Assembly (NCBI RefSeq): GCF_019880555.1
Contig: NZ_JAINVU010000003.1
Location: 1 to 64,000 of the forward strand
Origin: Hephaestia mangrovi
GTDB taxonomy: Bacteria > Pseudomonadota > Alphaproteobacteria > Sphingomonadales > Sphingomonadaceae
Reading direction: 5' to 3'
DNA: 64,000 nt
Shown here: positions 37,834-46,949 of the stretch, one piece after another
Layout of the letters: every line of letters begins with the position of its first letter
Numbering within the stretch: position 1 is the first letter of the stretch
Translations under genes and position numbers: made by a program
Notes under the pieces: model-generated
Told to the model about the DNA's origin: nothing
Databases searched by the model: none
Seen by the model: the letters and a program-made list of their open reading frames with translations, nothing else

Positions 37834-38979
37834 ATGACCGACCAATTCGATTTGACTGACGATCAGCGCGCGATCCAGGAGATGGCGCGCAAGTTCACCG
37901 CGGACCGCATCACGCCCCATGCGGCCGAGTGGGACGAGAAGCATATCTTTCCGCGCGACGTGATCAGGGAAGCCGCCGAACTCGGCTTCGCGTCGATCTA
38001 CGTCAGCGAGGAGAGCGGCGGCATCAATCTAGGCCGGCTCGAGGCGGCGCTGGTCATGGAGGCGATGGCCTATGGCTGCCCCTCGACCAGCGCCTTCATC
38101 TCGATCCACAACATGGCGTCGTGGATGATCGATCGGTTCGGCAGTCAGGCCGTCAAGGACAAGTATCTGCCCAGCCTCGTCACGATGGACAGACTCGCGA
38201 GCTATTGCCTCACCGAGCCCTCGTCGGGCTCGGATGCGGCGGCGCTCAAGACCAGGGCGGTGCGTGACGGCGACCATTACGTTGTCAACGGTTCGAAGCA
38301 GTTCATCTCGGGCGGCGGCGAGAACGAGATCTATGTCTGCATGGTCCGCACGGGCGAGGATGGGCCCAAGGGCATCACCTGCATCGTCATTGAAAAGGAC
38401 ATGCCGGGCGTAAGTTTCGGCGCGCAGGAGCGCAAGCTCGGCTGGCACTCTCAGCCAACCGCCCAAGTGATGTTCGATAACGTCCGTGTGCCCGCCGAAA
38501 ATGTGGTCGGCGGCGAGGGCGAGGGCTTCCGCATCGCCATGATGGGGCTCGATGGCGGTCGGCTCAATATCGGTGCGTGCTCACTGGGCGGCGCGCAGCG
38601 CTGCCTCGACGAGGCGGTGCGCTACACCAAGGAGCGGCACCAGTTCGGCAAAGCAGTGGCGGATTTCCAGAACACGCAGTTCATGCTCGCCGACATGGAA
38701 ACGGAGCTGCAGGCGTCGCGGATGCTGCTCTACACCGCTGCCGCAAAGGTGACGTCGAATGCGCCCGACAAGACGCGCTTCGCGGCGATGGCCAAGCGGC
38801 TTGCCACCGATACCGGCTCGGCGGTGGTCGATCGCGCGCTACAGCTTCACGGCGGCTATGGTTATCTGATGGATTACCCGATTGAACGCTTCTGGCGCGA
38901 CCTGCGCGTGCATTCGATTCTGGAGGGCACCAATCAGGTGATGCGGATGATCGTCGGCCGCGATCTGCTGCGGCAATAA
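37834..38979 (+). CDS. Acyl-CoA dehydrogenase (isobutyryl-CoA type)
   Basis: Flavoprotein of 381 residues that oxidises a branched short-chain acyl-CoA, here most likely isobutyryl-CoA to methacrylyl-CoA. Visible: CLTEPSSGSDAAALKT (FAD/substrate loop), RKLGWHSQPTAQVMFDNVRVP, RHQFGKAVADFQNTQF, LHGGYGYLMDYPIERFWRD, and the catalytic glutamate in SILEGTNQVMR. Substrate is inferred from the valine operon. ATG 37834 follows AAAGAG; it lies 8 bases after the lipoprotein stop. Confidence 0.93.
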   Translation: MTDQFDLTDDQRAIQEMARKFTADRITPHAAEWDEKHIFPRDVIREAAELGFASIYVSEESGGINLGRLEAALVMEAMAYGCPSTSAFISIHNMASWMIDRFGSQAVKDKYLPSLVTMDRLASYCLTEPSSGSDAAALKTRAVRDGDHYVVNGSKQFISGGGENEIYVCMVRTGEDGPKGITCIVIEKDMPGVSFGAQERKLGWHSQPTAQVMFDNVRVPAENVVGGEGEGFRIAMMGLDGGRLNIGACSLGGAQRCLDEAVRYTKERHQFGKAVADFQNTQFMLADMETELQASRMLLYTAAAKVTSNAPDKTRFAAMAKRLATDTGSAVVDRALQLHGGYGYLMDYPIERFWRDLRVHSILEGTNQVMRMIVGRDLLRQ

Positions 38980-38997
38980 TTCAAGACGGGAGCATTC

Positions 38998-40041
38998 GTG
39001 ACTGACGACGTACTGACGTTCAAGGAAGGCCGGATCGGCCGCATCCGGCTCAACCGACCCAAGGCGCTGCACGCGCTCAATACCGAGATGTGTCTGGCGA
39101 TGTCGGCAGCGTTGGAGGACTGGCGCGGCGACCTCGCGGTCGAAGCGGCGCTGATCGACCATGCCGAAGGACGCGGCTTCTGCGCCGGCGGTGACATCCG
39201 CATGCTCGCCGAGAGCGGCCGGACCGACGGCGCCGACGCGCGTGCCTTCTTCCACGCCGAATATAGGATGAACCACGCGCTGTTCACCTACGCCAAGCCG
39301 GTGGTGGCGGTGATGGATGGCATTACCATGGGCGGCGGCGTCGGCATCTCGCTGCCGGCCAAGGTGCGGATCGCGACGGAGAATACCAGGTTCGCGATGC
39401 CCGAAACGGGAATCGGCCTGTTCCCCGATGTCGGCGGCGGCTGGTATCTGTCGCGCCTGCCGGGGCGAATGGGCCAATACCTGGCGCTGACCGGCCACCG
39501 GCTCAATGGCGCCGAGTGCCTCGCGCTGGGGCTAGCGACGCACTATCTGCCCGCCGATGCGCTGACCCAGGCCAAGGAGCTGATCGCCGACAAGCCGCAC
39601 GCGATCGATCTGGCGCTAGAACCGCTGGCGGCCGACCCGCCGGCGGCGCCGATCATGGAGCATCGTGATGCGATCGACCGGCTGTTCGCTTCCGATACGC
39701 TGGAAGAGGTTTTCGCTGCGCTTGAAGCCGATGGCAGCGAATGGGCGACGGCGCAGCTTGCGACGTTGCAGGCCAAATCCCCGCAGACGATGAAAGTCTC
39801 GCTGCGGCTGCTCGCCGACGGCGCACGGATGCAGACATTCGCCGACGAGATGCGTCAGGAATATGCCGTCGCGAGCCGCGTCGTGCAGCGCCACGATTTC
39901 CTCGAAGGCGTCCGCGCGGTGATCGTCGACAAGGATAACGCGCCGCACTGGAACCCGGCGACGCCCGACGGCGTGACGAGCCATGTGATCGACCAGATCT
40001 TCGCGCCGCTGCCCGAGGACGAGGCGTGGACGCCGAATTGA
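38998..40041 (+). CDS. 3-hydroxyisobutyryl-CoA hydrolase (enoyl-CoA hydratase/isomerase family)
   Basis: Hydrolyses 3-hydroxyisobutyryl-CoA to free 3-hydroxyisobutyrate in valine degradation. The 347 residues carry the crotonase oxyanion motifs GRGFCAGGDIRML and DGITMGGGVGIS, the hydrolase-specific AMPETGIGLFPDVGGGWYLSRLPG and a C-terminal extension absent from simple hydratases. The start is GTG 38998 after GACGGGAG. A REP-like palindrome separates it from the next gene. Confidence 0.94.
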   Translation: MTDDVLTFKEGRIGRIRLNRPKALHALNTEMCLAMSAALEDWRGDLAVEAALIDHAEGRGFCAGGDIRMLAESGRTDGADARAFFHAEYRMNHALFTYAKPVVAVMDGITMGGGVGISLPAKVRIATENTRFAMPETGIGLFPDVGGGWYLSRLPGRMGQYLALTGHRLNGAECLALGLATHYLPADALTQAKELIADKPHAIDLALEPLAADPPAAPIMEHRDAIDRLFASDTLEEVFAALEADGSEWATAQLATLQAKSPQTMKVSLRLLADGARMQTFADEMRQEYAVASRVVQRHDFLEGVRAVIVDKDNAPHWNPATPDGVTSHVIDQIFAPLPEDEAWTPN

Positions 40042-40048
40042 CTCGAAC

Positions 40049-40146
40049 CGTCATGCTGAACTTGTTTCAGCATCCATGGCGCAACACTGATGGCGCGCGA
40101 AACGGCGATGATGGTCCATGGACCCTGAACCAAGTTCAGGGTGACG
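40049..40146. repeat. REP-like imperfect palindrome
   Basis: CGTCATGCTGAACTTGTTTC at 40049 and its near-inverse ending CAAGTTCAGGGTGACG at 40146 bracket a core with matching CCATGG boxes. This is a typical sphingomonad intergenic repeat (REP/BIME style), and it fills the gap between two operon genes. Confidence 0.7.
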
Positions 40147-40161
40147 AATATGGAGATGGAA

Positions 40162-40938
40162 GTGGCTGAATATCAAACCCTGCTGGTCGAGAAGCGCGGC
40201 GCGGTCACGCTGATTACCTTGAACCGGCCCAAGGCGCTGAACGCGCTCAACGCGCAGGTGCTGAGCGAATTGCTCGACGTGCTAGCAGCCTTCGATGCCG
40301 ACGATAGCCAGGGCTGCGCGGTGCTGACCGGCAGCGAGAAGGCGTTCGCCGCCGGCGCCGACATCAAGGAAATGGCCGACATGGGCTTCGCCGAAATGTA
40401 CGGCACCAACCATTTCGCCGGCTGGGAGCAATTTGCCCGCACTCGCAAGCCGGTGATCGCCGCGGTCGCCGGCTATGCGCTCGGCGGCGGCTGTGAGCTG
40501 GCGATGATGTGCGATTTCATCCTCGCCGCCGATACCGCCAAGTTCGGCCAGCCGGAGATCAAGCTCGGTGTGTCGCCCGGCATGGGCGGCTCGCAGCGGC
40601 TGACCCACGCGGTCGGCAAGGCCAAGGCGATGGAGATGGTGCTCACCGGCCGGATGATGGACGCCGAGGAAGCCGAGCGCGCCGGCCTCGTCAGCCGCGT
40701 GATCCCGGCCGCCGAGCTCGTCGAGGAAGCGGTGAAGACGGCGGCGACGATCGCCGGCATGGCGCCGCTCGCGGTCAAGGCGAACAAGGAAATGGTCAAC
40801 GCCGCGTTCGAGACGACGCTGGCGCAGGGTGTCCAGTTCGAGCGTCGGTTGTTCAACGGCCTGTTCGGCACCCAGGATCAGAAGGAAGGCATGGCCGCCT
40901 TCGTCGAGAAGCGGCCGGGCAAGTGGACGGGTAAATAA
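40162..40938 (+). CDS. Enoyl-CoA hydratase
   Basis: Crotonase-family hydratase of about 258 residues, expected to hydrate methacrylyl-CoA. Motifs: [37 protein letters not shown] and the second catalytic-glutamate region [23 protein letters not shown] 40162 ([10 protein letters not shown]) is chosen because GGAG lies six bases upstream and family proteins start here; ATG codons at 40150 and 40156 are in frame but abut the REP element. Confidence 0.93.
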   Translation: MAEYQTLLVEKRGAVTLITLNRPKALNALNAQVLSELLDVLAAFDADDSQGCAVLTGSEKAFAAGADIKEMADMGFAEMYGTNHFAGWEQFARTRKPVIAAVAGYALGGGCELAMMCDFILAADTAKFGQPEIKLGVSPGMGGSQRLTHAVGKAKAMEMVLTGRMMDAEEAERAGLVSRVIPAAELVEEAVKTAATIAGMAPLAVKANKEMVNAAFETTLAQGVQFERRLFNGLFGTQDQKEGMAAFVEKRPGKWTGK

Positions 40939-40942
40939 AGAG

Positions 40943-41006
40943 GATCAGGCCGGCGAAGACCGGCATCTCATGCAATATGCGATCCCGGCCTGCACCGGGA
41001 TGACGG
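40943..41006. repeat. REP-like palindrome before mmsB
   Basis: GATCAGGCCGGCGAAGACCGG and GATCCCGGCCTGCACCGGG with GATGACGG form a degenerate inverted pair in the gap before mmsB. The ATCCCGGCCTGCACCGGGATGACGG-type arm is a widespread intergenic repeat in alphaproteobacteria. Confidence 0.6.
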
Positions 41007-41022
41007 TAATGGAGAGAGAAGA

Positions 41023-41904
41023 ATGGCACGCGTCGGTTTCATCGGTCTCGGCAATATGGGCGGCGGGATGGCTGCCAACCTGGCGAAGAAGGGACACGAT
41101 GTCCGCGCCTTCGACATCTCGGCCGAAGCGCTGGAGCGGGCCAAGGCGGCCGGCTGCCTCCCGGTCGCGTCGGCCGGCGAAGCGGCCGATGGCGCCGAGG
41201 CGGTGATCACCATGCTGCCCGCCGGCAAGCATGTCGAGCAGGTCTATGCCGAAAGCGTGTTCGGCGCGGCGCCTTCAGGCGCGATCCTGATCGATTGCTC
41301 GACGATCGACGTCGCCACCGCCAAGCGGATCGCCGAAGCGGCCGAGGGCGAGGGACTGACGGCCGTCGATGCGCCCGTATCGGGCGGGATCGCCGCGGCC
41401 AATGCCGGCACGCTGACCTTCATGGTCGGCGGCAGCGAGGAGGCGTTCGAACGTGCCCGGCCTTTTCTCGAGGATATGGGCAAGGCGGTGATCCATGCCG
41501 GCGCCAACGGCGCGGGGCAGGCCGCCAAGATCTGCAACAACATGATCCTCGGCGCGACGATGATCGCCACCTGCGAGGCGTTCTCGCTGGCGGAGAAGCT
41601 CGGGCTCGCGCCGCAGGCCTTCTACGACATCGCCTCGGTCTCGTCGGGGCAGAGCTGGTCGATGACGAGCTATTGCCCGGTGCCCGGCGTCGGGCCCGAA
41701 AGCCCGTCCGACCACGATTATCAAGGCGGTTTCGCCGCCGCGCTGATGCTCAAGGATCTCCGGCTGGCGATGGAAGCGGCCGAGGATGTTCATGCCTCGA
41801 CCCCGGTCGGCGCCAAGGCACGCGAAATCTATGAGGCGTTTGTCGCTGCCGGCCAGGGCGGGCTCGACTTTTCCGGCGTGATCGAGTCGCTCGAACGCGA
41901 TTGA
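41023..41904 (+). CDS. mmsB: 3-hydroxyisobutyrate dehydrogenase
   Basis: NAD-dependent oxidation of 3-hydroxyisobutyrate to methylmalonate semialdehyde, the substrate of MmsA. The 293 residues open with the Rossmann/signature sequence VGFIGLGNMGGGMAANLAKKGH, then DAPVSGGIAAANAGTLTFMVGG and the catalytic lysine in GAGQAAKICNNM. Ribosome site GGAGAGAG precedes the ATG. Last gene of the valine operon. Confidence 0.96.
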   Translation: MARVGFIGLGNMGGGMAANLAKKGHDVRAFDISAEALERAKAAGCLPVASAGEAADGAEAVITMLPAGKHVEQVYAESVFGAAPSGAILIDCSTIDVATAKRIAEAAEGEGLTAVDAPVSGGIAAANAGTLTFMVGGSEEAFERARPFLEDMGKAVIHAGANGAGQAAKICNNMILGATMIATCEAFSLAEKLGLAPQAFYDIASVSSGQSWSMTSYCPVPGVGPESPSDHDYQGGFAAALMLKDLRLAMEAAEDVHASTPVGAKAREIYEAFVAAGQGGLDFSGVIESLERD

Positions 41905-41978
41905 GGCGGCGCGGCCAGACGGCTCCCGGCCGAGGGTTCAGCTTAGTCGAGCCCGCTCGGCGCTTCCGCGCGGACCGA

Positions 41979-43283
41979 TCAGGCCGCGTCCGCCTCCAGC
42001 GTAGCGACATCAACGCGCTCGACGCGTGGCACGAGCAGTTGGATAATTGCCAGCGCGATCAGATAGACCGAGCCCGCTACTGCGAAAATCAGCGTGTAGC
42101 TGTGGGTCGTATCGAGCATGTAGCCGGTGAATTTCGCCATCACCATGCCGCCGATTGCCCCCGCCGTTCCGCCGATCCCGATCACCGAGCCGACCGCCGT
42201 GCGCGGGAACATGTCCGACGGCAGCGTGTAGATGTTTGCCGACCACGCCTGGTGCGCGGCGGTCGCCAGACCGATGATGCCGACGGCGGCCCAGAGGTTG
42301 TGCGTATATTGCGTGAAGAAAATCGGCAGGACGAGGATCGCGCAACCCAGCATTGTCAGCTTGCGCGCAGCATTGGCCGAAAAGCCATGGCGCAGCAGCC
42401 GAGACGAGGCGAAACCGCCCGCAACAGAGCCGAGGTCCGACAGGACATAGATTGCAACCAGCGGCGGACCGAAGCTCACGAGATCGAGATCGTAGCGCTT
42501 CGACAGATAATCGGGCAGCCAGAACAGGAACAACCACCAGATCGGATCGGTCAGGAACTTGCCGATCGCGAAGGCCCACGTCTGGCGATAGCGCAGCAGG
42601 CGCGTCCAGGAAATTGTCTCCCCGACATCGGCAGGGTCGCTCTCGATCCACGCGATTTCTGCGGCGGAGACGCCGGCTTTCTCGCGCGGGCGGCGGTAGA
42701 CCGCGATCCAGACGGCAAGCCAGACGAAGCTGAACAACCCGGTGATGACGAACGCCGCGCGCCACCCCATCGCGATGGTGATGATCGGCACGATGATCGG
42801 CGTGACGATTGCGCCGACATTGGACCCCGCGTTGAAGATGCCCGTCGCCAGCGCGCGCTCGCGTGCTGGAAACCATTCGGTGACCGCCTTGAGGCCGCCG
42901 GGGAAATTGCCCGATTCGCCGATGCCGAGCAGGAAACGGACCATCGAGAATTGCGCCGCGTTGCGCGCTGCGCCGTGCAGCATGTGCGCGATCGTCCATA
43001 GCGTGAAGGCCAGCGCATATCCCCAGCGCGCACCAATCCGGTCGACCAGCTTGCCGAAGCCCAGATAACCGATTGCGTAGGCGAACTGAAACCAGATGAC
43101 GATGTCGGCATAGGTCGACTCGGTCCAGTGCATTTCCGCTGACATGGTGGGCTTGAGCACGCCGATCATCTGGCGATCGACATAGTTGATCGCCGTCGCC
43201 GCGAAGAGCAGCCCGCAGATCACCCAGCGATAGCGCCCCGCCCGCTCCGCTGCCCGATCGATCACGGCGTCCGCTTCAGCCAT
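41979..43283 (-). CDS. MFS hexuronate transporter (ExuT-like, ACS family)
   Basis: Inner-membrane symporter of 434 residues with twelve predicted helices. ACS-family marks: AATAINYVDRQMIGVLKP in helix 1, FLLGIGESGNFPGGLKAVTEWFPARERALATGIFNAGSN (split about 105-143) and PIWWLFLFWLPDYLS. This pattern is that of ExuT/glucarate transporters. It lies downstream of the FAH-like hydratase in the uronate block and likely imports glucuronate or galacturonate. Confidence 0.9.
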   Translation of the reverse strand: MAEADAVIDRAAERAGRYRWVICGLLFAATAINYVDRQMIGVLKPTMSAEMHWTESTYADIVIWFQFAYAIGYLGFGKLVDRIGARWGYALAFTLWTIAHMLHGAARNAAQFSMVRFLLGIGESGNFPGGLKAVTEWFPARERALATGIFNAGSNVGAIVTPIIVPIITIAMGWRAAFVITGLFSFVWLAVWIAVYRRPREKAGVSAAEIAWIESDPADVGETISWTRLLRYRQTWAFAIGKFLTDPIWWLFLFWLPDYLSKRYDLDLVSFGPPLVAIYVLSDLGSVAGGFASSRLLRHGFSANAARKLTMLGCAILVLPIFFTQYTHNLWAAVGIIGLATAAHQAWSANIYTLPSDMFPRTAVGSVIGIGGTAGAIGGMVMAKFTGYMLDTTHSYTLIFAVAGSVYLIALAIIQLLVPRVERVDVATLEADAA

Positions 43284-43335
43284 TCACTCTCTCCATTTGA
43301 TCGCCGTCTCGTGCGGCTTCTCTCGGTTGCCTTAT

Positions 43336-44130
43336 CTACGCTGCTCCGATCGTACAGGTCACGCCCATCCGCCCGTCGAACAGCGCCTCGACCGTATCGC
43401 CCACCCCGACGGGATGGACACCGGTCACCGCGCCGCTCGAAATCCACTGGCCCGCCTCGAGCGAGATGCCGCGCTCGGCCATCGCCTCGAACAGGAAGCG
43501 CGCAGCGCCGATCGCGCCGTCAAGCATGTCTACCGCTTGGCCGCAACCCGCGACGTCGCCGTTGATGCGCAGCTCGACGGCCCAGGATTCGAAACGATCG
43601 TCCTGCCAACCGGCGATCGGTGCGCCGATCACCAGGCCGTTATTGTTCCCGAAATCCGAAACGGTAACGGGTGCGCCATAGCTGTTGATGCCTGGAAACG
43701 GCGAGCTCGCGACCTCGATGCCGACATGCACGCCGCCGATCAGCGCCTTGGCTTCTTCGTGAGTGAACCGGGTCTTGCCGATCAGCGGGGCGGCCGCGAC
43801 GCGCAGCAGATATTCCGCCTCCGCGGCGCCGAACCCCTCCGAAAAGATCACCATTTCAGGGGTTTCGCTGTTCGCCTCGACGATACGGTCGGCGAAGATC
43901 GGGCCGGCCAGCCGGGCGATGTCGCCGATCGGAGGATTGACTCGCCCGACCTTCCATCCGCCGATCCGCTCGCCCATCAGGCCGATCGCGGCGTCCTGCA
44001 CCGCGTAACCGTCGGCCAGCCGGGTCGGCAACACGCCGGGATAATCGGGTAATGCGCGCGCTTCGCGCCGGGCACTGACGAACGCAGCGGCAATGCGCGG
44101 CGCCTGTTCGGCAAAATCGTCCGATGGCAA
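43336..44130 (-). CDS. 2-keto-4-pentenoate hydratase/FAH-family protein
   Basis: FAH-superfamily protein of 264 residues, similar to 2-hydroxypenta-2,4-dienoate hydratases and related decarboxylases. Visible marks: IGGWKVGRVNPP, EGFGAAEAEYLLRV (metal-ligand type Glu residues), HVGIEVASSPFPG and GAVTGVHPVGVGDTV. Such an enzyme is not part of the standard Ashwell hexuronate route, yet it sits between uxuB and exuT with its own ACCGGTGTCA site 47 bases upstream. It may act on an unsaturated or deoxy-keto uronate derivative; the true reaction is unknown to me. Confidence 0.8.
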   Translation of the reverse strand: MPSDDFAEQAPRIAAAFVSARREARALPDYPGVLPTRLADGYAVQDAAIGLMGERIGGWKVGRVNPPIGDIARLAGPIFADRIVEANSETPEMVIFSEGFGAAEAEYLLRVAAAPLIGKTRFTHEEAKALIGGVHVGIEVASSPFPGINSYGAPVTVSDFGNNNGLVIGAPIAGWQDDRFESWAVELRINGDVAGCGQAVDMLDGAIGAARFLFEAMAERGISLEAGQWISSGAVTGVHPVGVGDTVEALFDGRMGVTCTIGAA

Positions 44131-44176
44131 GTCGGAACCCTCCCCTGCTCTACCTGTGAATGTTCGAGGGCTTAAG

Positions 44177-44190
44177 GGAAACCGGTGTCA
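44177..44190 (+). promoter_or_regulatory. Proposed LacI operator before the FAH-like hydratase
   Basis: GGAAACCGGTGTCA is a degenerate 14-base palindrome centred on CCGG with the ACCGGTGTCA half shared by two other sites in this block. It is in the 98-base gap after uxuB, 47 bases before the hydratase start, so hydratase and exuT probably have their own promoter. Confidence 0.55.
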
Positions 44191-44228
44191 GTAACAAGAG
44201 GGATCGAAATATTCTGTCTAATTTACCG

Positions 44229-45650
44229 TTATTCCGGGAGATTTTTCGGATCGGCGTGCAAAGCCGCCAGTGCTCGGCCGATGCTGTCGATCGCTTCTTT
44301 ATCTTGCGCGAGCCGTGGCGGGCAAAGGCGAGGGTCTGCGACGAACGCCGTGATCATCGTCTCGGCATCGCCGCGCGAGCCGAGCGCGGCCAGCGTCTCG
44401 CCGAGCGGGTCGACGATCGCTTCGCCGGCACGTGTGCGCATCGCGACAAAGGCGAGCCAGCCGGCCACCGCGCCGAGCGCGCGGCGCGGCAGGCGATCCG
44501 CAGCACGGTTGGCGAGGATCGTATCGTAAAGGCGATAGGGCAGCTTCTGCGACCCGTCATAGGCGATCTGGGCGAGCGCGTGGACGATGACCGGGTTGCG
44601 AAAGCGCGTCAGCACCGCCGCGCGATAAGCGTCGAGATCGAGGCCGGGGACCGGCGGCAGCATCGGCTGGATTTCCTCGACGATCATCGCCTCGACATAA
44701 TCGGCCAGCGCCGCGTCGCGCATCGCCTCCGCAACGCTGGCATGACCCCGCAAGAGCCCGAGATAGGCGAGCGTCGAATGCGCTCCGTTGAGGATGCGCA
44801 ACTTGGCCCGTTCGAACCCGGCGACATCGCACGTGATCTCGACGCCGGCTGCGGCGAGGTCGGGGCCGATCGGGCCGATATCCTCGACCACCCATTGCGC
44901 GAACGCCTCGCGCTGGACCGCGGCACGATCCTCCAGCCCGATCTCGTCGGCGAGCGCGGCGAGGAAATCGGGATCGGAAGCAGGCGTGATCGAATCGACC
45001 ATCGTTGCCGGAACCCGCAATTCGGCGTCGAGCCAGTCTGCCAGATCGGTGTCGCGAGCGGCCGCGAAGGTCAGCAGCGCGGCGCGCAGCTTGGCGCCGT
45101 TGTTCGCCATATTGTCGCACGGCATCACGACATAGGCGGCCAGGCCAGCCGCACGGCGCGCGGCAAGGCCGGCGACGATCCAGCCGATCGCGCTCGCCGG
45201 CGCGCTCTCCCCCGTCAGATCGCGGGCGATGTCGGAATGCGAGATATCCAGCGTCCCGTCGGGCGCGAGGCAATAACCCTTCTCGGTGATCGTCGTCGTC
45301 ACCAGCGCCGTTTCCGGAGCGGACAGCAGCCGCAGGGTTTCCGCCGCATCGTCGGGGCCAAGCAGGTGCGTGTGGCAACCGATGATGCGGTTCGATGGCT
45401 GCGCGTCGCGGACCGCCAGCGTGTAGAGCCCGTCCTGCGCCGCCATATCGACGACCGTGCGGCCGCTGCGCAGCGACACCAGCGCGACTCCCCAGCGCGG
45501 ATCTTGCGCGATCAGGCGGTCGATGAAATCAGCCTGGTGCGCACGGTGGAAAGCGCCGGGGCCGAAATGCACGATACCGGTCCCCGTCGGCCGCGCGACA
45601 GGCCTGGCGGCGTTCGCCTGTTCCACTGTCCGGGCATTCAGGCGCGTCAC
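44229..45650 (-). CDS. uxuB: Fructuronate reductase-like mannitol dehydrogenase family protein
   Basis: NAD-dependent polyol/aldonate dehydrogenase of 473 residues, expected to reduce D-fructuronate to D-mannonate. Family marks: IVHFGPGAFHRAHQADFID (cofactor domain), VSLRSGRTVVDMAAQDGLYTL, TITEKGYCL, MPCDNMANNG, the catalytic-lysine region RAKLRILNGAHSTLAYLG and KLPYRLYDTILANR. The start is GTG 45650, which overlaps the stop of the upstream 47-codon ORF as GTGA. Tagaturonate reduction is an alternative activity. Confidence 0.88.
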   Translation of the reverse strand: MTRLNARTVEQANAARPVARPTGTGIVHFGPGAFHRAHQADFIDRLIAQDPRWGVALVSLRSGRTVVDMAAQDGLYTLAVRDAQPSNRIIGCHTHLLGPDDAAETLRLLSAPETALVTTTITEKGYCLAPDGTLDISHSDIARDLTGESAPASAIGWIVAGLAARRAAGLAAYVVMPCDNMANNGAKLRAALLTFAAARDTDLADWLDAELRVPATMVDSITPASDPDFLAALADEIGLEDRAAVQREAFAQWVVEDIGPIGPDLAAAGVEITCDVAGFERAKLRILNGAHSTLAYLGLLRGHASVAEAMRDAALADYVEAMIVEEIQPMLPPVPGLDLDAYRAAVLTRFRNPVIVHALAQIAYDGSQKLPYRLYDTILANRAADRLPRRALGAVAGWLAFVAMRTRAGEAIVDPLGETLAALGSRGDAETMITAFVADPRLCPPRLAQDKEAIDSIGRALAALHADPKNLPE

Positions 45651-45790
45651 AGCGTCACCCCGCGCTTCCACAACGCGATCTCGCGCTCGCCATGGCGACG
45701 CACGTCGGCAACCGTTGCGCGACCGCCCTTCTCCACCGCCTCGATCAGCGTCGCGACGCTATCGGCGGGATTGATCTGCAACGCTTGCAT
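45647..45790 (-). CDS. 47-residue ORF, possibly a truncated UxaA SAF-like N-terminus
   Basis: The minus strand from ATG 45790 encodes 47 codons (MQALQINPADSVATLIEAVE, ending in WKRGVTL and TGA) and is translationally coupled to uxuB by GTGA. The start, hydrophobic-acidic pattern NPADSVA and position directly behind a LacI operator suggest a real coding sequence. The opening resembles the N-terminal SAF domain of altronate dehydratase (UxaA), the rest of which is absent, so it may be a deletion remnant kept as a coupling leader. This is a weak resemblance; a free-standing small protein is possible. Confidence 0.5.
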   Translation of the reverse strand: MQALQINPADSVATLIEAVEKGGRATVADVRRHGEREIALWKRGVTL

Positions 45791-45802
45791 GTATCCTCGT
45801 CA

Positions 45803-45816
45803 GTTAACCGGTGTCA
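45803..45816 (+). promoter_or_regulatory. Proposed LacI operator between uxuB operon and lacI
   Basis: GTTAACCGGTGTCA carries the same ACCGGTGTCA half as the other two sites. It lies 13 bases before the 47-codon ORF and 78 before the LacI start, so it may control uxuB and the regulator itself. Confidence 0.55.
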
Positions 45817-45893
45817 GCTTTCGCGCGCGAACCTATAGCTCGGTCAGCGGAAGGCAATGGCGCAATTCGTCATTCGCCGCTATGCCGTCGGTC

Positions 45894-46916
45894 ATGGCGA
45901 AGACAGGTCAGCCGACAATCAACGATGTCGCGCGCATCGCGGGCGTTTCCAAGAAAACCGTCAGCCGGGTAATCAACCGCTCCCCGCTGCTTTCGGACGA
46001 CATGCGCAAGCGCGTCGAGGACGTGATCGCCGAACTGGGCTACATTCCCAATCCGCAGGCGCGGGCGCTGGCATTGCGGCGCAACTTCCTGATCGGCCTG
46101 GTCCATGACAATCCCAACGCGCAAACGGTGATGAACGTTCAGCAAGGCATGCTCGAAGCGCTGCACGGCACCGAGTTCGAAATGGTGGTGCGCCCGGTCG
46201 ACCGGGGCTCGGCGACGATGCTCGAGGATCTGCGTCACTTCCTCGAACGGCAGCGCCTGTTCGGTGTGTTACTGATGCCGCCGGTCAGCGAGAACGATCA
46301 GGTCGCGCAGACCTGCACCGAAATCGGTTGCCGCTACGTGCGGATGGGGTCTGCTCATCTCGACAGTGACGAGCATATGGTCGCCTCCAACGATCGCGAG
46401 GCGGTCCGCGCGGCGACCGAATATCTGATCGCCTGCGGGCACAAGCGAATCGGGCTGATCGCCGGGCCGCACGGCTTCCGCTCGGCCCGCGAGCGCCGCC
46501 TGGGGTTCGAGGAGGCGCTGAAAGCCGCGAAGATCAATTTTCCGCGCAGCCTGGTTGCCGACGGCAATTACACGTTCGAATCGGGGCTCATCGCCGCTGA
46601 ACGCCTGCTCGACCTGATGCCGCGGCCGACCGCGATCTTCTCGTGCAACGATGAGATGGCGGCCGGCGTCATCCACGCTGCGCGGGCGCGCGGGCTGGAC
46701 GTGCCGCGCGACCTTTCGATCATCGGCTTCGACGATACGCCGATCGCGCCGCATATCTGGCCGCCATTGACGACGGTGCGCTGGCCGATCGCCTCGATGG
46801 CGCGATCGGCGGCGCTCAAGCTGATCGCCGGCGACGAGGAACCCGTCGCCGAGCCGTCGATGTTCAGATCGACGCTGATCCGTCGCGCTTCGGTGGCGCC
46901 GCCGGCCGAAACCTGA
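45894..46916 (+). CDS. LacI-family transcriptional regulator
   Basis: Repressor of 340 residues. The DNA-binding headpiece PTINDVARIAGVSKKTVSRVIN (about 7-28) is followed by the hinge helix and PQARALALRRNFLIGL, then a periplasmic-binding-like sugar domain (GHKRIGLIAGP, FSCNDEMAAGVIHAARARGLDVPRDLSIIGFDD split about 255-290). It lies between the divergent uxuB and uxaC units and is the likely binder of the ACCGGTGTCA sites, with a uronate or keto-deoxy sugar acid as inducer. ATG 45894 (MAKTGQPTIND) is chosen; ATG 45882 is also in frame. Confidence 0.92.
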   Translation: MAKTGQPTINDVARIAGVSKKTVSRVINRSPLLSDDMRKRVEDVIAELGYIPNPQARALALRRNFLIGLVHDNPNAQTVMNVQQGMLEALHGTEFEMVVRPVDRGSATMLEDLRHFLERQRLFGVLLMPPVSENDQVAQTCTEIGCRYVRMGSAHLDSDEHMVASNDREAVRAATEYLIACGHKRIGLIAGPHGFRSARERRLGFEEALKAAKINFPRSLVADGNYTFESGLIAAERLLDLMPRPTAIFSCNDEMAAGVIHAARARGLDVPRDLSIIGFDDTPIAPHIWPPLTTVRWPIASMARSAALKLIAGDEEPVAEPSMFRSTLIRRASVAPPAET

Positions 46917-46949
46917 CGATTGAACGCCGCTACCGGTTGAGTTTGACTC

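Noticed and set aside
44160..45893. Plus-strand open frame running into the LacI gene, suggesting a giant fusion protein
   Set aside because: It is antisense to uxuB and has no family features; the LacI headpiece begins at 45894 and fixes the real start.
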